64,000 nucleotides of DNA from Planctomycetota bacterium (GTDB taxonomy: Bacteria > Planctomycetota > Planctomycetia > Pirellulales > Pirellulaceae), in contig CAUJHS010000014.1 in NCBI GenBank assembly GCA_963204915.1, forward strand, positions 1 through 64,000. The letters run 5' to 3'. The notes under the pieces are model-generated. The model was not told where the DNA came from, made no database searches, and worked only from the letters and a program-made list of their open reading frames with translations. This document shows positions 8,047-17,700 of this stretch, one piece after another (the stretch's first letter is position 1; each line of letters begins with the position of its first letter). A program made the position numbers and the translations under genes.

Positions 8047-10701
8047 CTAGCGGTCCGCGTCCGTGGGCGCCGGTAGAGCGCGAGGTTCTTCTTGATCGCC
8101 AACGAGCACCGTGCGCGGCGTGACGAGCAAGAGCAGGCGTTGCCCTTCGGAGTCGGCATGCGTCGGCGACGCCTCCTTCAAATCGCCGCCGTCGATGAGG
8201 AGGGCGTCTCCTACGGGAACCGTCGCGGTGAACGTCCCGCCAAGTTTCGCCCAGTCTTGCGGCGCGGGCAGCGCCTCGCCTGGAACCGCCTCCGCCGCGA
8301 CTGTCGAATTTCCCACACGCGGCGCCAACGAGAGCCGCACCGCTTTTCGATCGGGCGTGACCACGCCTTGCATCGCCAGCGAGACGCCGTCGTGCGTGAA
8401 GGTCGTCGGCCGTGATTTGCGCAAGGAGAACCAATCCCGGCGCTTAGTCGCCTGAGGAACGACGCTGCCCATGCTGAAGAACGCTCGCTGGCCGTTGAAG
8501 ATCGTCACCTTGGGCGCTGCCAGAATGTTCGCACGTTCGTGAGCTTGCGCCGTCACGACCATCTCGCGCACTTGCGATTCCTTGATTACGGCGTACTTCC
8601 GCTCCGCGAGAAAAGCGGCGGGGCTGACCGCGGCGGGCGACTCCTGGACGTCGAAGTCGAAATCAACCCCAATGCGTTCGACGCCGTCCTCGCCCACGAG
8701 GGTCGTGGTGCGAAGTTTGCGAACGGTCTGATCGAGATTCCCGACCACGTTTTCCATGTAGTCCGGCGGCACGCTCAGGAATCGCGCCTCGATCACGATT
8801 TGCACCTCTTGCAGTCTTCGCATTTGCTCCAGCAATTCCGCAATCTGCTCGTGGATGTCCGCAGTCTGGCTGACCACGAGGCTCAAATTCCCCGCAAAGG
8901 GCTGAATGGCGCCAGGCCCGCCCGTTTCATCCCACGTTTGCGGCGCCACGGTGGTGGTGATGGTGCGAATGAGCGTCGCAAGGCCGGCTTGGGTGTTGAC
9001 CGGTTCGGGCGGCGCTGCGGGTTCAGGCGATGGCGCCACGATGGCGCGTTGCTGCGCGATCGACCAGTCTTCAAAACGGAGTTTGGAATTACCCGACTCG
9101 TCGGATAAACCGGGAATAGGAACCACCAGGTCGGCCACGTTGTAAACCTTGGTCAACATCATCCCACGTTGGACGCGTCGGCTCGTGATCTCCAGCACAT
9201 CGTTCCGTACGCCGTAGGTCAATTGCAGGGGCTCAAGGATCAACTCTAGGCAAGTCTTGAGCTTGGCCGGCTGCAGCACTTGCAACGTCACGGAATGATG
9301 TTGCGTGACTCCCTCTTCTTTGATGGCTTGAGCGTTGAGCACCAGATTAATATTCGCCTGCTTCGCCAGATTCGATAGAGCGTCCTTGAGCGGCTCGTTC
9401 TCAAAATCGCAGGTGACGTTTTGCTCGAGCGCCGCCTGAATTGGGTCAGGCGCCGGCTTGCTGTCGGGCTTTCCGGCCGAGTCGGCGCGCACGACCCTTG
9501 ACGACTTCAACGTCTCTTGGCGCTCCGGCGTAAGTTGGTCGGGCGTATCATCATCGCGCGTGAGGAGTTTCTCGACCAGTTGCTCCAGGCGCTCGATGCG
9601 CTGGATCAGGCTGGGCGAGGCGTTGTCGCCGTCCTCTTCGCCCCATACCGCGTAGGCCGAGAAGGGAATCACCGCGACTGCCATCAGGGCGAGCATGGCG
9701 CGGCCTTTCCACGATAACCGACGTTGGCTTCCTTGCAGAATCATCTCGAATCTCCGTTTCAAGAGGTTAACGCGCCCAAACCCGCTCGCCGCGAACGGCG
9801 CCACGGTCGGACCTTCGGACAAATAGTTCACCGTTTCCCAAAGCGCCGCAGCATACGCCCGCGCGTGCTGCGGCAAAGTTTGCAACACCAGGGCGTCGCA
9901 ACACTCCTCCTCGGCCTGCTGGAGCTTGCGGCGCGCCCACCAGCTCACGGGGCTCCACCACGCGGCCAGCACCAGGAATGTTTCGAACCAGCGCACCCAA
10001 TGATCGCGCCGCCGCAGGTGGACTAGTTCATGCGTCAACAATGCTTCCAGTTGCGGTTGGCTTAAACGCGGCAACAACGCCGCGGGCAGCAGCACCCGCG
10101 CACGCCGGCCGACGCCCCACACCAGCGGTGCGACGCGTCCCGGCGTGACTCGCACCTCCGGTATCTGCCGCAATCCCAGGCGCTGGGCACAAGCGGCGGT
10201 TGTTTGCTGAAGGGCTTCGTCGGCGAGCGGCGTTTGCCGCACCAGGCGATGAAACCTCGTCACTCGCAACACGAGGATCAGGGCTAACACCATGGCGCCC
10301 CCTAGCCATAACATCAGCGTAAGGATTTCCGCCAGCGCCGCCCAACGGCCAACTCCCGCACGATTCCAACTCGGCGGCAAGGCCGCCACGTCAACGCCTT
10401 GCGACCGCGGCGAGGGTCGTATTGCCGTCCCAGGTGGGCCGTCTTCCGCGACGTTCGCAGCCGCGTACGTTTCCGCCAACGACTGCGTTGCCACGACCGC
10501 GGTCATCGCCGAATCGGGGCGAGCGTCCAGTCGCACCGGAAAGGCGCACCATGGCGGAGCCGCCGCCTTGGCCAGCACCAGCGCCCATAACCACCATGCG
10601 ATTTGGGGTTGACGCCACCATCGCGTAACGACAACGACCGCTCCGGCCAAGACCGCCGCCGTCAACGCGTTACCCAAGCCGATTTGGAGTAGTTCACGCA
10701 T
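8047..10701 (-). CDS. BlaR1/M56-type membrane metallopeptidase fused to secretin-like (STN/T2SS-T3SS) domains
   Basis: This 884-residue protein begins with four predicted membrane helices. The M56 zinc-peptidase signature HELVH (224-228) is followed by the downstream glutamate region AEEECCDA (~263-270). After a final helix (~334-352) comes a large extracytoplasmic part: an STN-like secretin N-domain (EPLKDALSNLAKQANINLVL) and a C-terminal secretin-core-like stretch (QEVQIVIEARFLSV, ILAAPKVTIFNGQRAFF, VPVGDALLIDGGD, LLLLVTPRTVL). In classical BlaR1 the outer part is a penicillin-binding sensor; here it is replaced. A BlaI-like repressor gene lies 70 bases upstream on the same strand, so the protease probably cleaves that repressor in response to an unknown envelope signal. 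Confidence 0.85.
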   Translation of the reverse strand: MRELLQIGLGNALTAAVLAGAVVVVTRWWRQPQIAWWLWALVLAKAAAPPWCAFPVRLDARPDSAMTAVVATQSLAETYAAANVAEDGPPGTAIRPSPRSQGVDVAALPPSWNRAGVGRWAALAEILTLMLWLGGAMVLALILVLRVTRFHRLVRQTPLADEALQQTTAACAQRLGLRQIPEVRVTPGRVAPLVWGVGRRARVLLPAALLPRLSQPQLEALLTHELVHLRRRDHWVRWFETFLVLAAWWSPVSWWARRKLQQAEEECCDALVLQTLPQHARAYAAALWETVNYLSEGPTVAPFAASGFGRVNLLKRRFEMILQGSQRRLSWKGRAMLALMAVAVIPFSAYAVWGEEDGDNASPSLIQRIERLEQLVEKLLTRDDDTPDQLTPERQETLKSSRVVRADSAGKPDSKPAPDPIQAALEQNVTCDFENEPLKDALSNLAKQANINLVLNAQAIKEEGVTQHHSVTLQVLQPAKLKTCLELILEPLQLTYGVRNDVLEITSRRVQRGMMLTKVYNVADLVVPIPGLSDESGNSKLRFEDWSIAQQRAIVAPSPEPAAPPEPVNTQAGLATLIRTITTTVAPQTWDETGGPGAIQPFAGNLSLVVSQTADIHEQIAELLEQMRRLQEVQIVIEARFLSVPPDYMENVVGNLDQTVRKLRTTTLVGEDGVERIGVDFDFDVQESPAAVSPAAFLAERKYAVIKESQVREMVVTAQAHERANILAAPKVTIFNGQRAFFSMGSVVPQATKRRDWFSLRKSRPTTFTHDGVSLAMQGVVTPDRKAVRLSLAPRVGNSTVAAEAVPGEALPAPQDWAKLGGTFTATVPVGDALLIDGGDLKEASPTHADSEGQRLLLLVTPRTVLVGDQEEPRALPAPTDADR

Positions 10702-10771
10702 GACCCATGCATCCCTGAAAAAAGGCGAAATCCCGATTGGGCGATTTTGCGCGAAGCGCCACCGCGGCCGG

Positions 10772-11149
10772 CTATGCGTGCTTGTCGAGCAGTTGACGCA
10801 ACTCGTCGAGTTCCGCCGGAGTCAATCGCTTGTTCTCCACCAGGTGGGTCAACAAGGGCGCCAGCGAGCCTTCCGAGAGTTTGCGGGCCATCGCTTCCAG
10901 TTCGCGCCCCGCTACGGCCTCGCGCGAAACCGCGGCCGAGAAACGATGCACATGCTCGCGGCGGTCGCGCTGCACCAGCCGCTTCCGTTCGAGGCGCTTC
11001 AGCAGCGAATGAACGGCGCCGATTTCCGATTCGCTGCACCGCGGATAAATCGCCTCGGCCAAGGCGCGGGCGGTGGCCGGGCCGCCGTCCCATAGTGCTT
11101 TGAGCACCGACAATTCGGCGTCGGTAACATGTTGGCTGTTCGTCGACAT
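10772..11149 (-). CDS. BlaI/MecI/CopY-family transcriptional repressor
   Basis: The 125-residue protein starts at ATG 11149 (MSTNSQHVTDAELSVL), preceded by AGGAGG at a good distance; the longer frame starting at 11257 crosses the operator region and is unlikely. The winged-helix part (ELSVLKALWDGGPATARALA, SLLKRLERKRLVQRDR) is typical of BlaI/MecI repressors. The C-terminal part gives dimerisation and carries the region that an M56 protease would cut. It is the first gene of a two-gene operon with the M56-secretin fusion. Two matching palindromes sit directly upstream, suggesting autoregulation. Confidence 0.9.
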   Translation of the reverse strand: MSTNSQHVTDAELSVLKALWDGGPATARALAEAIYPRCSESEIGAVHSLLKRLERKRLVQRDRREHVHRFSAAVSREAVAGRELEAMARKLSEGSLAPLLTHLVENKRLTPAELDELRQLLDKHA

Positions 11150-11166
11150 CCTCGCCCTCCTTCCCC

Positions 11167-11202
11167 TAGACGCAGTGTCTAAGATGGTAGACATTTCGTC
11201 TA
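11167..11202. promoter_or_regulatory. Two tandem operator palindromes TAGAC-N5-GTCTA upstream of the BlaI-type gene
   Basis: Two identical-type palindromes occur at 11167-11181 (TAGACGCAGTGTCTA) and 11188-11202 (TAGACATTTCGTCTA). Their centres are 21 bp apart, two helical turns, so two dimers could bind on one DNA face. They begin 17 bases upstream of the repressor start codon. BlaI/MecI repressors bind related dyads with a conserved TACA/TGTA core, so these are almost certainly the binding sites of the neighbouring repressor. Confidence 0.85.
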
Positions 11203-11464
11203 AGGCGTCAAGAGCGAAAAGTCGCGGCGGCCAGCCCACAAGCCGTGTGTCAGGCAAACAGCTTTCCTGTTACCCGAGAGCACGGGGGTTGGCGAATTTG
11301 TTGGTTCTTTGGTAGTCTGGCCGTGAACGCTTCCTTTGGAGGGAAGCGAGTTTTGTTTCTCGTCAATAACTCGGGCGGAATACAACTCGCCACGCGCCGT
11401 GCTCTCGGGGCGAACGTCCTTCGAGAAATGCGGCGTCGGTCTTCGGTTGGTAGATGGGATAGCC

Positions 11465-11698
11465 ATGGCGGATGCATTTGATCCTTATCGCGAAGCGTTG
11501 ATTATGGAGACCAACACGGTCTGGCCCGAGGAGTACGACCACCTCGAACCAGCCGAGAAGCGACGCATCGAGGGTTTGCTGCATGCCGACCCCAGCGCGT
11601 GCGCCCACCTGGAGTACATGCGGCTGCATACCGGGTTTTGCCGCGTGATTACCGTGACGCCCGAAGACTTGGAGCGGCTGCACGTCGTGACGAGTTAG
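11465..11698 (+). CDS. Small hypothetical protein (77 aa)
   Basis: ATG 11465 (MADAFDPYREALIMETNTVW) gives a soluble acidic 77-residue protein with no signal peptide or membrane helix. I do not recognise a family. The sequence LIMETNTVWPEEYDHLEPAEKRRIEGLLHA reads like a real globular protein rather than a shadow frame. It lies 84 bases upstream of aroB on the same strand and could be co-transcribed with it. Confidence 0.6.
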   Translation: MADAFDPYREALIMETNTVWPEEYDHLEPAEKRRIEGLLHADPSACAHLEYMRLHTGFCRVITVTPEDLERLHVVTS

Positions 11699-11782
11699 CG
11701 TCATCTCGCGGGCGGGCCGGAACCGCATCCTCCGGGCGACTCCGCCAGCGCCCGTCCTACGCAAGCAAGGCCAAGGTGCATC

Positions 11783-12871
11783 GTGCCGCGCGTCCACGTT
11801 AATTTGAGCGAACGCAGCTACGACATCGAAATCGGCAGCGGGGTGCTGGCGCAAACGGGGGCATTCGTCGCGGCGCGGACCAAGGTTTCGCACGCCGTGG
11901 TGATGAGCGATCGACACGTTGAGCATCCTTACGCCCGAGCCGTAGCGGCTCGTTTGCACGACGGCGGCGTTCGCGTGGACCTGCTGAGCATCGAACCGGG
12001 AGAACCGAGCAAGTCCGTGGCTTCGGCCAATCACCTGTGGAACGCCCTGCTCGCCGCCGGGGCCGACCGCAAGACCGTGATCGTCGCCGTGGGGGGCGGC
12101 GTAGTGGGCGATCTGGCCGGTTTTGTCGCCGCCACCTACGCGCGCGGTTTACCCTTTGTGCAAATTCCCACCACACTGCTGGCCCAGGTCGATAGCAGCG
12201 TCGGCGGCAAAGTGGGCGTTAATCTGCCTGGCGCTAAGAACATGGTGGGCGCCTTCTGGCAGCCGCTGGGCGTGCTAATTGACACGGACACCCTATCGAC
12301 GTTGCCCGACCGCGAGTATCGCGCTGGTCTGGCGGAAGTGGTCAAATACGGCGTGATCCTGGATGAGGAGTTCTTCACGTGGCTGGAGGGCCACGTCCAG
12401 GAAATCAACCAGCGCGACCCCGCCGCGCTGGCGCACATCGTCACGCGGTGTTGCCGTCTCAAGGCCGATGTGGTCGAACAAGACGAGCGTGAAACCACGG
12501 GTCTGCGGGCCGTGCTCAATTACGGCCACACCTTTTGCCATGCGATTGAAGCGACGACCGGCTATGGCGAATACTTGCACGGCGAAGCGGTCAGCATTGG
12601 CATGATGTGCGCGGCGCGACTGGCGGCCGCGCTGGGTCGGATCGACGAATCGCTCGTGGTCCGGCAGCGCGACTTACTCGCGGCGTTGCACTTGCCGCTA
12701 GAAACTCCTGCCGTGGCCGAGGAAGAACTCCTGGCCGCCATGCAACACGACAAAAAAGTGGAGCATGGCCGGTTGCGGTTCGTGCTGCCCACGCGGTTGG
12801 GGCATGTGGAGTTGGTCGGCGACGTCGATCCGGCGCTCGCCCGGGCGGCGCTGCGCGGCGCCGCTTCGTAA
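11783..12871 (+). CDS. aroB: 3-dehydroquinate synthase
   Basis: This 362-residue protein converts DAHP to 3-dehydroquinate, the second step of the shikimate pathway, using NAD+ and a divalent metal. Family hallmarks are visible: GGGVVGDLAGFVAATYARG, IPTTLLAQVDSSVGGKVGVN (substrate and NAD region), LAEVVKYGVI, NYGHTFCHAIE and the metal-ligand region LHGEAVSIGM. Length and motif order match AroB throughout, so it looks intact. Translation appears to begin at GTG 11783 (reads VPRVHVNLSERSYDIEIG), with AAGG a few bases upstream. No other shikimate gene is near. Confidence 0.97.
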   Translation: MPRVHVNLSERSYDIEIGSGVLAQTGAFVAARTKVSHAVVMSDRHVEHPYARAVAARLHDGGVRVDLLSIEPGEPSKSVASANHLWNALLAAGADRKTVIVAVGGGVVGDLAGFVAATYARGLPFVQIPTTLLAQVDSSVGGKVGVNLPGAKNMVGAFWQPLGVLIDTDTLSTLPDREYRAGLAEVVKYGVILDEEFFTWLEGHVQEINQRDPAALAHIVTRCCRLKADVVEQDERETTGLRAVLNYGHTFCHAIEATTGYGEYLHGEAVSIGMMCAARLAAALGRIDESLVVRQRDLLAALHLPLETPAVAEEELLAAMQHDKKVEHGRLRFVLPTRLGHVELVGDVDPALARAALRGAAS

Positions 12872-12905
12872 CTTTCCAGCAGGGCGACAAGCGCCGCCCA
12901 CCGGC

Positions 12906-13370
12906 TTACTGGTCGACGTCGCGGTCGCCGGGAATGATTTCGCCTTGCGAGTCCAACTCCAGGTTGATCTCGTTGCCGCCGTCTTCGACCTTCTTGGTTA
13001 GCGTCGAGTTGCGATTGTACTTGGTGGGCACTTTCTCAGGTGCGCCGGGCGAAGGAGGATCGCCATCTGGATTCGCCGGCGCATACGTCGTGACCGAAAC
13101 GGTGTGCTCGCCGATTACGGCGCCTTCGATATCGCGCGATAGCGAAAGCTCATAATGGCCGTCGCTGTCGGTCACGCCCGACGAGGACGAGCCGGCGCCG
13201 ACCGGGGTGAATGTGACCCGAGCGCCGCTCAGGGGTTGGCCGTCCAGCGTGACCTTTCCCGAGACTTCGGCCATGTTGTCGGGTCCGTCGTCGCATCCGG
13301 CTATTGCCGTCGCCACCCATAGCGATGCGAGGCAGACCCAACGCCACATTCCGCACTTGCGCAATCCCAT
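12906..13370 (-). CDS. Small lipoprotein with carboxypeptidase-regulatory-like (transthyretin-type) domain
   Basis: Starting at ATG 13370 (MGLRKCGMWRW), with GGAGG upstream, the 154-residue protein has a lipoprotein signal ending in a lipobox (VATAIAGC). The mature part contains VSGKVTLDGQPLSGARVTF, a single beta-sandwich repeat common in small planctomycete lipoproteins. These are very often encoded directly downstream of a DUF1559 gene, as here (90 bases apart, same strand). It is presumably anchored to a membrane; substrate and partner are unknown. Confidence 0.85.
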   Translation of the reverse strand: MGLRKCGMWRWVCLASLWVATAIAGCDDGPDNMAEVSGKVTLDGQPLSGARVTFTPVGAGSSSSGVTDSDGHYELSLSRDIEGAVIGEHTVSVTTYAPANPDGDPPSPGAPEKVPTKYNRNSTLTKKVEDGGNEINLELDSQGEIIPGDRDVDQ

Positions 13371-13459
13371 AACGCCTCCGCCTGAGGATGATTTAAAGCC
13401 GCCGCGCGCCAACCCCGGCGCGTGGTTCACTGCAACTGGGTCGCCAAACAGCGCTCTCG

Positions 13460-14476
13460 TTAGAAGCCCGAAACCGGCAAGGTGTCGTGGCGCGTCATCA
13501 AACGCTGGTAGGTGCGATTTCGATCGTCGCGCGAGTGGGCCAAGGAGCCATTAACGTCGGTGTTGGGGTGCCAGTAATGGTCGATGGTTTCGGCCAGGAA
13601 CCGGACCGATCCGTCGCACAGGGCGAACTGCGCGCCGCCGGGATGCATGCTGCTGAAGCCTTCCATGCAGCCCCAGCGCGGCGTATCCCACGCGATGACG
13701 TTGGTGTCTTGATTCATTTTCGGCCGGCTGGTGCCAATGAGAATGTTAAAGCTGCGTCCGGCCGAACCGCGCGTGCGTCGCGTGCCCACCCACGAGCCGG
13801 AGCGGCAATGAAACGTTTCTCGCTCGCCAACCGCCAGCGTGTTGCTTGTGCCGTCAAGAATATCGGCAAAGTTCACATTGCTGTGATGGAAGAAAACGCC
13901 GGTGTTGTCCGGGTCCGAGGCGTTGCTGCCTACGTCGCGGTGACCCGCCACGCCGGGATAATTGCTCACGCCCACCAACACCGGTTGCGCGTGTCCACCA
14001 GCCACCGTACCGTTGCCGCCATTGAAGTTGCGGTTGTTATGCACCGACCCAGGACGGTTAAAGCCGGAATCCGAGGGGCACATAAACACTTCCAACCGGG
14101 TTTGCGCAAGTTGTAAGAAAGCGCTGGGCGTAGGCTGCACGCCTCCAGTCGCCAGCGAGTCGCGCAGGGTGAAACGCGTCACCCCCAACTTTTCATGCAG
14201 TGCTTGTTGTTCGACATACGGTAAGAGCAACGCCGACCACCCCCAGCTTTCAAAGGGGTCAATGTTCGGATCATCGAACCAGCCCGAGGGCATGGTCTTG
14301 TAGGTATCGTGGTAGTTGTGCAACCCCAAGGCGATTTGCTTCAAATTGTTGCCGCAGCTCATGCGACGCGCCGCTTCTCGTGCGGATTGCACGGCAGGCA
14401 ACAGCAGGGCCACTAAGACGCCAATAATGGCGATGACCACGAGCAACTCGACCAACGTGAAACCACGACGGCGCAT
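13460..14476 (-). CDS. DUF1559 protein with type IV prepilin-like N-terminus
   Basis: The 338-residue protein begins [20 protein letters not shown], a class III (prepilin) signal with the G/F cleavage site and E5, followed by the usual [24 protein letters not shown]. The rest is the DUF1559 (SBP_bac_10) domain, ending in a region that includes [16 protein letters not shown]. This family is hugely expanded in Planctomycetes. Members are thought to be pseudopilins or envelope proteins processed by a prepilin peptidase. AGGAG sits 8-9 bases before ATG 14476. The downstream lipoprotein is its customary neighbour. Confidence 0.95.
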   Translation of the reverse strand: MRRRGFTLVELLVVIAIIGVLVALLLPAVQSAREAARRMSCGNNLKQIALGLHNYHDTYKTMPSGWFDDPNIDPFESWGWSALLLPYVEQQALHEKLGVTRFTLRDSLATGGVQPTPSAFLQLAQTRLEVFMCPSDSGFNRPGSVHNNRNFNGGNGTVAGGHAQPVLVGVSNYPGVAGHRDVGSNASDPDNTGVFFHHSNVNFADILDGTSNTLAVGERETFHCRSGSWVGTRRTRGSAGRSFNILIGTSRPKMNQDTNVIAWDTPRWGCMEGFSSMHPGGAQFALCDGSVRFLAETIDHYWHPNTDVNGSLAHSRDDRNRTYQRLMTRHDTLPVSGF

Positions 14477-14734
14477 GATCCATGCTCCTTACGGCAAGAA
14501 GAGGAGAACCGCAAGACAGATCCGATCGATCAACGAGAAAAGGTGAGAAGCATGGTAGATGATTCTGTGCGTGTCGTCAAAAAAATTGGGTAAGAATTCT
14601 CGTGTGATAAGCTGGGTAATTTGCGTCGCGCTACCGCTTTCACGCTGGGAACGATTGCAACCAATCGGTCGCGGCTTATACAATAGCCTTCCGTCCCGCC
14701 TGGTTTGCTCCTTCCTCTCGGCCTAGGGTATGCG

Positions 14735-17700
14735 ATGGCGAAGCCCCTCGCCTTCTGGTGTTGTTTGCTACTTGCGACGGCGGCTGCTTCGGCGGCCGAG
14801 GTCGATTATCTGCGCGACGTGAAGCCGATCTTGCGCGAACGGTGCTTTGCCTGCCACGGCGCGCTCAAACAGGAAGCAGGACTGCGTGTCGACACGGCCG
14901 CGGCGCTGAAGCAAGGCGGCGACTCCGGCGCCGCGCTGCAACCCGGCGACGCCGGCGCAAGTCTGCTCTGGGAGCGAATCACCGCAACGGATGAGTCGTA
15001 CCGCATGCCCCCCGAGGGCAAGCCGCTCGAAGCCGCGGAACTGGCCTCGATTCGCGCTTGGATCGAGCAATCGGCGCCCGCGCCAGACGACGAACAGCCC
15101 GAGACGGATCCGAACCAACACTGGTCGTTCCAGCCGCCGTTGAGGCCGCCAATTCCCGCGCCGCACCCATCAGGTTCAGCGCAACCGCTCAACCCCATCG
15201 ACGTATTTCTCGACGCCGGGCGTCGGGCACGTCAACTGCAAACCGTACCCGAGGCGGACCGTGGCTTACTATTGCGGCGCGTGCATCTTGACCTGATTGG
15301 CGTACCTCCCACGCGACAAGAACTGCACGAGTTCTTGGCCGACGAGCGGACCGACGCCTTGGAGCGCGTCGTCGAGCGCCTGCTCGATAGCCCGCACTAT
15401 GGCGAACGCTGGGGCCGGCACTGGATGGACGTATGGCGCTACACCGACTGGTACGGCCTGGGCGACCAATTGCGCAACAGCCAAAAGCACATTTGGCACT
15501 GGCGCGACTGGATCATTCAATCGTTGAATGAAGACCAAGGCTATGACCGCATGGTGCAACAAATGCTGGCCGCCGACGAGTTGGCGCCGAACGACGCGAG
15601 CGCTTTGCGGGCCACGGGTTTTCTGGCGCGTAACTATTATTTGTTCAACCGCACCACGTGGCTGGACGAGACGATCGAGCACACGGGCAAAGCCTTTCTC
15701 GGGCTGACGCTCAATTGCGCCAAGTGTCACGACCACAAGTACGATCCGCTCACGCAGGACGATTACTATCGCTGGCGCGCGGTGTTCGAACCGCACCAGG
15801 TGCGCCTCGACCCGCTGCCGGGCGAAATCAACTTGGAAAAGAATGGCCTGCCGCGCGTGTTCGACGCGCATCCCGACGCGCCCACGTACGTGCATCTTCG
15901 GGGCGATGAGAAACAGCCGCTCAAAGACCGCGTGGTTCCTCCGGGCCCGCCGGGGTTTTTGTTGCGCGGCGAGTTCCAACCGCAAAGCGTGGCGCTTCCG
16001 GCCGCGGCGCACAATCCGTCGCTGCAAAGCTTTGTGCTGGAGGATCACGTGGCCGCGGCCGAACGGGAGATCGCCGCCGCCCGGCAAACGCTCTCGCAAG
16101 CCCGCGCGAAACTCGCACAGGCGACGGCGTTCGCGGCAAAATCGGAAACAAATCTTGAAGAAATGCGAGAAACTTCTGCGGAAGTTTTTCTCCAAGACAA
16201 CTTCGCCGCGTTGGATGAATCCGTCTGGGAGATCGGCCCTGGCGAGTGGAAGCACGCCGAGGGTCGCCTCACGCAAACTCAAACCGGCGCCGAAAGACGC
16301 TGGTTGCGCACGCGCCAGCCGCCCCCGCAAGACTTTGAAGCCGTGCTACGCTTCAAAACGCTCGGCGGACAAATGTGGAAGTCGGTCGGCGTATGTTTCG
16401 ACATGGTCCCAGGGCGCGAGAAAGTGGTTTACCTCAGCGCCGTTTCGCCCGGTTCGAAGGTGCAGGTCTCGTTCAATCAAGGCGGCGGCTCGGCGTATCC
16501 GGCCCAAGGGAAACAAGATCGCCCGGTCGAACTGAACACGCCCTTTGAACTGACCGTGCGCTTGCGCGGCGACCTGGTGAATGTGGCGATCGACGGACAG
16601 CACGCCGTGGCGTATCGCTTCCCCTTCGCGCGCGAAGCAGGCGGGTTCGAGATCTTCGCCTTTGATGCTGCCGCGGAATTCTCCTACGTGAAGATTCGGG
16701 CGCTGCCGGAGGACGTCGCGCTGGTGGAAGCGGGCGCGTCCAGCGAAGCGCCGCTTACCCCGGAACTGGCGCAGCGTGCGGTGGCGCTGGCCGAGAAAAC
16801 GCTTGCCGCCGCCGAACTTCGCCCGGAGGTGCTGCGAACCGCGCACAACGCCGATGCGGCGAAAGCTCAACCGGCGCCGCCGGAGAATTTGGCCGCACTC
16901 GTACGCGCTGCGGCCCTCGCTGCCCGTCGGCATGAGTTGGCGAAGGCGGAAGAAGCCGTGCTCCGCGCGGAGCAGAAAGTCGCGCAAGCGGCCGAAGCGG
17001 CGAAAGCCCCCGCCGAGAAAGAGTTGCAAGCGGCGCTTGAAGCTCGGGAAAAAGCACGTCGCGCGGTGGAGGAGCCCGGCGAAGCGTATCCTTCATTGCA
17101 GGCTTCGCTCAAAGCGCTGGAAGGGCCGGATGAAACCGAAGCGTCTCGCCTGCAACCGTATCCCACGATCAGCACCGGGCGAAGAGCCGCACTGGCGCAA
17201 TGGCTAACCGCGCGCGACAACCCGCTGACCGCACGCGTGGCGGTAAATCATATTTGGACGCGGCACTTCGGCCAACCGTTGGTCGAGTCGATGATGGACT
17301 TTGGCCGCCGCGCCCCGCCTCCGGCGCAACAGGACCTGCTCGACTGGCTCGCGGTCGAGTTTATGGAAAGCGGTTGGAGCATGAAGCACTTGCACCGCTT
17401 GATGGTGCTGTCGCAAGCATATCGGCTGAGCAGCTCCTCGCGCGAGGCGGACGCAGCGACCCTGGCGGCCGATCCCGAGAATCACTACTACTGGCGCCGC
17501 CGGCCGATGCGCATGGAGTCTCAAGCCGTACGCGACAGCTTGCTGCACCTGGCCGGCGTATTGAACCCGACTCTGGGCGGACCGACGCTCGATCCGACAA
17601 AGGACGACACGCTGTTTCGGCGCAGTTTGTACTTCACTCACTCGCGCGACGATCAGCACGCGTTTCTGTCGATGTTCGACGACGCCGATATCGTGGCATG

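Noticed and set aside
15269-16330. 353-residue frame antisense to the DUF1553 gene
   Set aside because: It overlaps a strongly supported coding gene and shows no recognisable motif.
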